From assembly GCA_023392225.1 (NCBI GenBank), contig JAEVZM010000387.1, positions 1-8,835 of the forward strand: a stretch of 8,835 bases of DNA. The letters are read 5' to 3'. The first letter of the stretch is position 1, and each line of letters begins with the position of its first letter. Of the stretch, positions 4,157 to 8,835 are shown piece after piece. The DNA is from Pseudomonadota bacterium (GTDB lineage: Bacteria > Pseudomonadota > Alphaproteobacteria > Rhizobiales > Kaistiaceae). The position numbers and the translations under genes are program-made. A model generated the notes under the pieces. The model worked only from the letters and a program-made list of their open reading frames with translations. It ran no database searches and was not told the origin of the DNA.

Positions 4157-5311
4157 ATGAGCAAGGCTTTCGGGATTGCGCTCGCCGCCGCGACAGCGTC
4201 GGTTCTGGCGCTGCCGGCACTGGCGCAGGTGCAGTCGCTCGGCGAGGGCGAGGGGCAGGTCGATATCGTTGCCTGGCCCGGCTATATCGAGCGCGGCGAG
4301 ACCGACCAGAACTACGACTGGGTCACCGATTTCGAGGCCAGCACCGGCTGCAAGGTCAACGTCAAGACCGCCGCCACCTCGGACGAGATGGTGGCGCTGA
4401 TGAACGAGGGCGGCTTCGACCTCGTCACCGCCTCGGGCGACGCCAGCCTCCGGCTCATCGCCGGCAAGACCGTCCAGCCGCTCAACACCAGCCTGATCCC
4501 GAGCTGGGGAACGGTCGATCCGCGCCTCCAGGATGCACCCTGGCACACCGTCGATGGCGTGCATTATGGCGTCCCCTACCAGTGGGGCTCCAATGTCCTC
4601 ATGTACAACACCGAGGTGTTCAAGGACGCCCCGACCAGCTGGAACATCGTCTTCGAGCCGATGGACCTGCCGGACGGCAAGCCCAATGCCGGCCGGGTGC
4701 AGGCCTTTGACGGCCCGATCTACATCGCCGATGCCGCGCTCTACCTGATGGCGCACAATCCCGACCTCGGCATCAAGGACCCCTACGAGCTCAACGAGGA
4801 CCAGTACAAGGCGGCCCTCGATCTTCTGCGCCAGCAGCGCCAGATCGTCAGCCGCTATTGGCACGACGCCTTCGTCCAGATGGACGACTTCAAGAACGAG
4901 GGCTTCGTCGCCTCGTCCTCGTGGCCGTTCCAGGTCAACATCCTCCAGTCGGAGAAGCAGCCGATCGCCAGCACCATCCCCGAGGAGGGCGCCACCGGCT
5001 GGGCCGACACGACGATGATGCACAGCGACGCGCCGCATCCCAACTGCGCCTACATGTGGCTCGAGCACTCGATCAACCCCAAGCTCCAGGGCGATCTCGC
5101 TGCCTGGTTCGGCTCGGTGCCGGCGGTGCTGGCGGCATGCAAGGGGAATGCGCTGCTCACCGACGAGGGCTGCGCGATCAACGGCGAGGGCAATTTCGAC
5201 CGGATCCACTTCTGGCGGACCCCGGTGTCCAAGTGCGCCTCCCAGGCGGACGGCTGCGTGCCCTATTACCGCTGGGTGTCGGACTACATCGCCATCCTCG
5301 GCGGCCGGTAG
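4157..5311 (+). CDS. ydcS: Periplasmic polyamine-binding protein of an ABC importer (YdcS-like)
   Basis: This 384-residue protein is the substrate-binding component of a spermidine/putrescine-type ABC importer. A signal peptide covers about residues 1-23: MSKAF, a hydrophobic core, then the ALA cleavage site before QVQ. The mature protein matches E. coli YdcS closely from memory: AWPGYIERG (39-47), YDWVTDFE (53-60), KTAATSDEM (70-78), DLVTASGDASLRLI (88-101), VQAFDGPIYIADAAL (181-195), YWHDAFVQM (234-242) and a terminal YIAILGGR. Four cysteines (65, 297, 328, 339) are shared with E. coli YdcS; C360 and C367 look extra and could form a disulfide. The start is ATG with AGGGGA nine bases upstream; in-frame codons back to 4049 add non-family sequence. 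It is the first gene of the ydcSTUV-patD cluster. The substrate, probably putrescine, is inferred from patD. E. coli YdcS has also been linked to polyhydroxybutyrate synthesis. Confidence 0.94.
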   Translation: MSKAFGIALAAATASVLALPALAQVQSLGEGEGQVDIVAWPGYIERGETDQNYDWVTDFEASTGCKVNVKTAATSDEMVALMNEGGFDLVTASGDASLRLIAGKTVQPLNTSLIPSWGTVDPRLQDAPWHTVDGVHYGVPYQWGSNVLMYNTEVFKDAPTSWNIVFEPMDLPDGKPNAGRVQAFDGPIYIADAALYLMAHNPDLGIKDPYELNEDQYKAALDLLRQQRQIVSRYWHDAFVQMDDFKNEGFVASSSWPFQVNILQSEKQPIASTIPEEGATGWADTTMMHSDAPHPNCAYMWLEHSINPKLQGDLAAWFGSVPAVLAACKGNALLTDEGCAINGEGNFDRIHFWRTPVSKCASQADGCVPYYRWVSDYIAILGGR

Positions 5312-5327
5312 GCACCGGGCACATTGT

Positions 5328-5377
5328 CGTCCCGCACGCGGTGCAGCGCATCAGCGATGCACCCGAGGTGCGGGACG
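5328..5377. repeat. Large inverted repeat 1 between ydcS and ydcT
   Basis: CGTCCCGCAC (5328-5337) pairs perfectly with GTGCGGGACG (5368-5377). Inside, GGTGCA-G-CGC (5340-5349) pairs with GCG-A-TGCACC (5354-5363), with one mismatch and an ATCA loop, giving a 50-nt hairpin with about 19 pairs. It begins 17 bases after the ydcS stop and has no U tract. Strong 3' hairpins after a binding-protein gene often protect its mRNA and raise its expression above the membrane components; that role here is inferred. Confidence 0.7.
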
Positions 5378-5415
5378 CGGGGGGACGGGAACCAAGACGT
5401 CTCCGCATTCTCGCG

Positions 5416-5462
5416 GTCCCGGATCAGCGTCGCATCACGTCGTGCGGCATCGCATCCGGGAC
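5416..5462. repeat. Large inverted repeat 2 between ydcS and ydcT
   Basis: GTCCCGGAT (5416-5424) pairs perfectly with ATCCGGGAC (5454-5462). An inner stem, GTCGCA (5429-5434) with TGCGGC (5443-5448), adds one G.U and five standard pairs. Its ends (GTCCCG and CGGGAC) are shared with repeat 1, 38 bases away, so the two may be copies of one palindromic element. It lies about 42 bases before the ydcT start. Confidence 0.6.
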
Positions 5463-5504
5463 GACGAGGATCGGGCTGACCCGCGAAGGCGCAGCACCAG
5501 GCCG

Positions 5505-6527
5505 ATGACCAGCCAGACACCCGCGGTTCGCTTCGAGGCCGTGTCGCGCCGCTTCGGCGAGGTACGCGCCGTCGACGGCGTCAGCGTCACGGTCGCCGCC
5601 GGCGAGTTCTTTTCGATGCTCGGCCCCTCGGGCTCGGGCAAGACCACGTGCCTGCGCCTGATCGCCGGCTTCGAGCAGCCCGACGACGGCCACATCGAGA
5701 TCTTCGGCGAGACCGCGGAGGGCGTGCCGCCCTACCGGCGGGCGGTCAACACCGTCTTCCAGGACTACGCGCTCTTTCCGCACATGACGGTCGCCGACAA
5801 CGTCGCCTATGGCCTGATGGTCCGCGGCGTCGGCAGGACCGAGCGACGCCGCGCCGCCCAGGAGATGCTCCACCTCGTCAAGCTCTCGGGCCTCGAGGAT
5901 CGCCGGCCGGCGGCGCTGTCTGGTGGCCAGCGCCAGCGCGTCGCGCTCGCCCGTGCGCTCGTCGTCCGGCCGAAGGTGCTGCTTCTCGACGAGCCGCTCG
6001 GCGCGCTCGATCTCAAGCTCCGCGAGCAGATGCAGGTCGAGCTGAAGGGGCTGCAGCGCGAGGTCGGCATCACCTTCATCTACGTCACACACGACCAGGG
6101 CGAGGCGCTGTCGATGAGCGACCGCGTCGCCGTGTTCAACCAGGGGCGCATCGTCCAGATCGGCGCTCCGGCCGAGGTCTACGAGCGCCCCGCGACCCGG
6201 TTCGTCGCCGATTTCGTCGGCGGCTCCAATGTCATCGAGCCCGGGCTCGCCGCGCATCTCAGGGTACCGGATGGCACCTACAGCCTCCGGCCGGAGCGGA
6301 TCGCCATCCTGCCGGACGGCGGTGCCGCGCCTCAGGGGCAGCGGACCGCGTCGGCGACGGTCACCGCCGTCCTCTACCAGGGCGCGGCGCGCCGGGTGCA
6401 GGTCGAGATGGCCGGCATGCCGCTCAACGCCGTCGTGCCGAGCGAGGGGCCGCCGCTCACCCCGGGTTCGCCGGTGGTGATCGCCTTCGATCCCGACGCG
6501 CTCCACCGGATGGGGTCGCCGACATGA
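5505..6527 (+). CDS. ydcT: ABC transporter ATP-binding protein (YdcT-like)
   Basis: This 340-residue cytoplasmic ATPase powers the importer; two copies would normally clamp the YdcU/YdcV permease pair. All nucleotide-binding motifs are intact: Walker A GPSGSGKTT (40-48), Q-loop Gln86 in FQDYALFPH, signature LSGGQ (138-142), Walker B LLLDE (159-163), D-loop ALD (167-169) and switch His196. After about residue 245 a TOBE-like regulatory domain follows, including SLRPERIAI. It matches the PotA/YdcT group, with FFSMLGPSGSGKTTCLRLIA and KLREQMQ segments nearly identical to those I recall for E. coli YdcT. The ATG at 5505 begins MTSQTPAVRFEAVSRRFG, in register with that protein; the Shine-Dalgarno is weak. 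It follows two large inverted repeats and overlaps ydcU by four bases (ATGA), indicating translational coupling. Confidence 0.94.
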   Translation: MTSQTPAVRFEAVSRRFGEVRAVDGVSVTVAAGEFFSMLGPSGSGKTTCLRLIAGFEQPDDGHIEIFGETAEGVPPYRRAVNTVFQDYALFPHMTVADNVAYGLMVRGVGRTERRRAAQEMLHLVKLSGLEDRRPAALSGGQRQRVALARALVVRPKVLLLDEPLGALDLKLREQMQVELKGLQREVGITFIYVTHDQGEALSMSDRVAVFNQGRIVQIGAPAEVYERPATRFVADFVGGSNVIEPGLAAHLRVPDGTYSLRPERIAILPDGGAAPQGQRTASATVTAVLYQGAARRVQVEMAGMPLNAVVPSEGPPLTPGSPVVIAFDPDALHRMGSPT

Positions 6528-7465
6528 GCCTCGCGACCGTTCCCGCGCCGCGCGACGGCATTCTCCGCCGGTTGTCGGACACGCTGTTCCGGCGGCCGAA
6601 GCTGTTCGTCTTCCTGCTGCTGCTGCCGCCCCTCCTCTGGCTCGGCGTCGTCTATGTCGGCTCGCTCCTGGCGCTGCTCGCCCAGAGCTTCTTCTCGATC
6701 GACGAGTTCACCGGCCAGGTGAACCGGGAGTTCACGCTCAAGACCTATGGCGAGCTGCTCCGCCCGGCCAATCTCGACATCATCGTCCGCTCGGTGCTGA
6801 TGGCGGCGGCGGTGACGCTGACCTGCGCGCTGATCGCCTTCCCGATCGCCTACTACGCGGCCCGCTACGCCCGAGGCCGGTGGAAGGCGCTATTCTACAT
6901 CGCCGTCACCCTGCCGCTGTGGTCGAGCTACCTCGTCCGGGTCTATGCGTGGAAGCTGATCCTCGCCAAGGAGGGCATCCTCAACTGGTTCATCGACCGC
7001 GCCGGACTCACCCCGGTGCTCGACCTGATCCTCTCGATCCCGGTGATCGGCGGCCCGTCGCTGTCGATCAGCTACATCGGCACCTACATCGTCTTCGTCT
7101 ACCTCTGGCTGCCCTACATGATCCTGCCGACCCAGGCGGCGCTGGAGCGGGTGCCGGTCTCGCTGCTCGAGGCCTCGGCCGATCTCGGTGGCGGGCCGGG
7201 CCGCACCTTCCGCTCGGTGATCCTGCCGCTGGCGCTGCCGGGCGTGGTCGCCGGCTCGATCTTCACCTTCGCGCTGACCCTCGGCGACTACATCACCCCG
7301 CAGATCGTCGGCATCTCGACGCTGTTCCTCGGCCAGGCCGTCTACACGCTCCAGGGCACGGCCGGGAACATCCCGCTCGCCGCCGCCTTCTCGGTGGTGC
7401 CGATCATCATCATGGGCATCTACCTGACTGTCGCCCGGCGCTTGGGGGCTTTCGATGCGCTGTGA
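6524..7465 (+). CDS. ydcU: ABC transporter permease (YdcU-like, PotB type)
   Basis: This 313-residue inner-membrane protein is one of two permease subunits that form the transport channel. A basic N-terminus (to RRPK, residue 26) precedes six likely membrane spans at about 27-50, 87-112, 121-142, 182-203, 236-257 and 285-304. The EAA loop that docks on the ATPase is clear at about 216-240, beginning EASADLGGGPGRTFRSVILP with the conserved Gly at 222-224. The last periplasmic/core segment, GDYITPQIVG (254-263), is typical of polyamine permeases of the PotB branch. The ATG overlaps the ydcT stop by four bases. ydcV starts eight bases after its own stop, so the permeases are made together. Assignment to ydcU rather than another PotB-like protein rests on order within the cluster and overall similarity from memory. 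Confidence 0.92.
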   Translation: MSLATVPAPRDGILRRLSDTLFRRPKLFVFLLLLPPLLWLGVVYVGSLLALLAQSFFSIDEFTGQVNREFTLKTYGELLRPANLDIIVRSVLMAAAVTLTCALIAFPIAYYAARYARGRWKALFYIAVTLPLWSSYLVRVYAWKLILAKEGILNWFIDRAGLTPVLDLILSIPVIGGPSLSISYIGTYIVFVYLWLPYMILPTQAALERVPVSLLEASADLGGGPGRTFRSVILPLALPGVVAGSIFTFALTLGDYITPQIVGISTLFLGQAVYTLQGTAGNIPLAAAFSVVPIIIMGIYLTVARRLGAFDAL

Positions 7466-7473
7466 GGTGGCCC

Positions 7474-8277
7474 ATGCCTAGGCGCGCGCCTCTCGGCCTG
7501 TCGGTCGCGGCCGTCGGCGGCCTCCTCTTCCTGCACGTGCCGCTGGCGCTGATCTTCCTCTATGCCTTCACCACCGAGGAGCGGAACTACCAGTTCCCGC
7601 CGCCGGGCCTGACGCTCGAATGGTTCGCCGTCGCCTGGGGCCGGGCCGATGTGTGGCGCGCCTTCGGCCTCTCGCTCCAGGTCGCGACGGTGGCGACGAT
7701 CGGCGCCATGGTGCTCGGCACGCTCGCCGCCGCCGGGCTGGCGCGGACGAAGTTCTTCGGCCGCGAGGCGATCTCGCTGCTCATCATCCTGCCGATCGCG
7801 CTGCCCGGCATCATCACCGGCATCGCGCTCCGCTCCGCCTTCAACCTTGCCGACATCCCGTTCTCGTTCTGGACGATCGTCCTCGGCCACGCGACATTCT
7901 GCATCGTCGTCGTCTACAACAACGCCATCGCCCGGCTGCGGCGCACCTCGCCATCGCTGATCGAGGCCTCGATGGACCTCGGCGCCGACGGCTTCCAGAC
8001 CTTCCGCCACGTCATCCTGCCCAACCTCGGCACCGCCCTGCTCGCCGGCGGCATGCTCGCCTTCGCGCTGTCGTTCGACGAGGTGATCGTCACCACCTTC
8101 ACCGCCGGCCAGCAGGCGACGCTGCCGATCTGGATGTACTCGGAGCTGATCCGCCCGCGGCAGCGCCCGGTCACCAATGTCGTCGCCGTCTTCGTCATCG
8201 CCGTCACCTTCGTGCCGATCCTCGCCGCCTATTACCTGACGCGCGGCACCGAGGCCGTCGGCGGGCAAGGCAAATAG
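7474..8277 (+). CDS. ydcV: ABC transporter permease (YdcV-like, PotC type)
   Basis: This 267-residue inner-membrane protein is the second channel subunit. Six likely spans lie at about 8-31, 66-90, 98-118, 132-153, 184-203 and 235-255. The EAA loop, EASMDLGADGFQTFRHVILP, occupies 164-183. FALSFDEVIVTTFTAG (197-212) is a PotC-branch hallmark and, like SLLIILPIALPGI and GHATFCIVVVYNN, is close to E. coli YdcV as I recall it. The start is ATG at 7474 with GAGG at 7464-7467. The C-terminus is a short polar tail. It sits between ydcU and patD, with only 22 bases before patD, and is part of the same likely operon. Confidence 0.93.
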   Translation: MPRRAPLGLSVAAVGGLLFLHVPLALIFLYAFTTEERNYQFPPPGLTLEWFAVAWGRADVWRAFGLSLQVATVATIGAMVLGTLAAAGLARTKFFGREAISLLIILPIALPGIITGIALRSAFNLADIPFSFWTIVLGHATFCIVVVYNNAIARLRRTSPSLIEASMDLGADGFQTFRHVILPNLGTALLAGGMLAFALSFDEVIVTTFTAGQQATLPIWMYSELIRPRQRPVTNVVAVFVIAVTFVPILAAYYLTRGTEAVGGQGK

Positions 8278-8299
8278 GAATCCGCAAGGAGGAAACCGC

Positions 8300-8835
8300 A
8301 TGGACACCCAGATGCTGATCGGCGCGCGCTTCGAGGCCGGCACCGAGCAGGAGGAGACCATCTTCAACCCCCGCAACGGTGAGACGATCCTCACGGTGCC
8401 GGAGGCGTCGGTGCGGCAGATCGACGACGCGGTGGCCGCCGCCACGTCGGCCTTCGCGAGGTGGTCGCGCACCACCCCGGCCGAGCGCTCCGGCTATCTC
8501 CTCAAGCTCGCCGACCGGATCGAGGCCGAGGCGGAGTCCTTCGCCGATCTCGAGGCGATCAACTGCGGCAAGCCGCGCTACAGCGTCATCCGTGACGAGA
8601 TCCCGGCGATCGTCGATGTGCTGCGCTTCTTCGCCGGCGCCGCCCGCGTCGTGCCGGCCTCTGCGGCAGGCGAGTACCTGCCCGGCCACACCTCGATGAT
8701 CCGCCGCGATCCGATCGGCGTCGTCGCCTCGATCGCGCCCTGGAACTACCCGCTGATGATGGCGGCGTGGAAGATCGGCCCGGCGCTCGCCGCCGGCAAC
8801 ACGGTGGTGCTGAAGCCGTCCGTGCAGACGCCGCA
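8300..8835 (+). CDS. patD: Gamma-aminobutyraldehyde dehydrogenase, N-terminal part (runs off the window)
   Basis: 178 codons are present of a gene of about 475 in the family. The enzyme oxidises 4-aminobutyraldehyde, made from putrescine by transamination, to GABA with NAD. The NAD-binding half shows NPRNGETIL (23-31), EAINCGKPRYS (85-95), DEIPAIVDVLRFFAGAAR (99-116), GEYLPGHTSMIRRDPIGVVA (124-143) and APWNYPL (146-152). These are nearly those of E. coli PatD/Prr. The catalytic Cys and Glu lie beyond the edge. The start is ATG with a textbook AAGGAGG (8286-8292) seven bases upstream. An oddity is KPSVQTP (172-178), where most relatives have KPSE or KPAE: Val175 replaces the Glu that usually binds the NAD adenosine ribose, so coenzyme preference might differ. 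Its place after ydcSTUV is the main evidence that the importer carries polyamines. Confidence 0.93.
   Translation, partial: MDTQMLIGARFEAGTEQEETIFNPRNGETILTVPEASVRQIDDAVAAATSAFARWSRTTPAERSGYLLKLADRIEAEAESFADLEAINCGKPRYSVIRDEIPAIVDVLRFFAGAARVVPASAAGEYLPGHTSMIRRDPIGVVASIAPWNYPLMMAAWKIGPALAAGNTVVLKPSVQTP

Noticed and set aside
2956..4710. 584-codon plus-strand open frame over the PIG3 gene and ydcS
   Set aside because: Arg/Gly-rich shadow frame crossing a terminator and two real genes.
4070..5209. 379-codon minus-strand open frame opposite ydcS
   Set aside because: Mirror frame of ydcS with no family features; ydcS is unambiguous.
1..8835. Defence system, phage, CRISPR or mobile element
   Set aside because: No repeat arrays, transposase, integrase, nuclease or other defence protein; all genes are metabolic, ribosomal, transport or cell-cycle related.

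Overview
This GC-rich window, with strong G/C bias at third codon positions, looks like the chromosome of an alphaproteobacterium, most likely of the Hyphomicrobiales (Rhizobiales). The best evidence is a cysteine-free ribosomal protein L31 of the alphaproteobacterial type, an RcdA (DUF1465) cell-cycle adaptor, a small DUF1192 protein and a PIG3-type quinone oxidoreductase lying close together. No tRNA, rRNA, CRISPR array or insertion sequence is visible.

Left part (1-2983): the window opens with the last 35 codons of an OmpA-like peptidoglycan-binding protein. rpmE (L31) follows, with a recognisable promoter, a structured leader and an intrinsic terminator. Three minus-strand genes then run toward rpmE: DUF1192, rcdA, and a Gfo/Idh/MocA oxidoreductase that sits between rcdA and rpmE. 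The 295-base gap between DUF1192 and rcdA is the most interesting stretch. On the minus strand it holds a TTAA-N7-TTAA CtrA-type box, then a possible ~100-nt small RNA with two perfect hairpins, three CU-rich anti-Shine-Dalgarno motifs and an intrinsic terminator, and only then rcdA. A cell-cycle regulator site next to the gene for a CtrA-degradation adaptor, with an apparently separate anti-SD RNA in between, is the best candidate here for something not yet described.

Right part (2984-8835): a PIG3-type oxidoreductase with a TTG start ends at a hairpin terminator. A five-gene cluster follows that matches E. coli ydcS-ydcT-ydcU-ydcV-patD in gene order and in protein sequence as I recall it: a periplasmic binding protein, an ATPase, two permeases, and the start of gamma-aminobutyraldehyde dehydrogenase. 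The expected job is to import a polyamine, probably putrescine, and oxidise its aminobutyraldehyde product to GABA. A sigma-54-like -24/-12 element lies just upstream of ydcS, which would suit control by nitrogen status. Two large tandem inverted repeats separate ydcS from ydcT and may set a high binding-protein to transporter ratio. The ydcT-ydcU-ydcV-patD genes are tightly packed (4-base overlap, then 8- and 22-base gaps). patD runs off the right edge.
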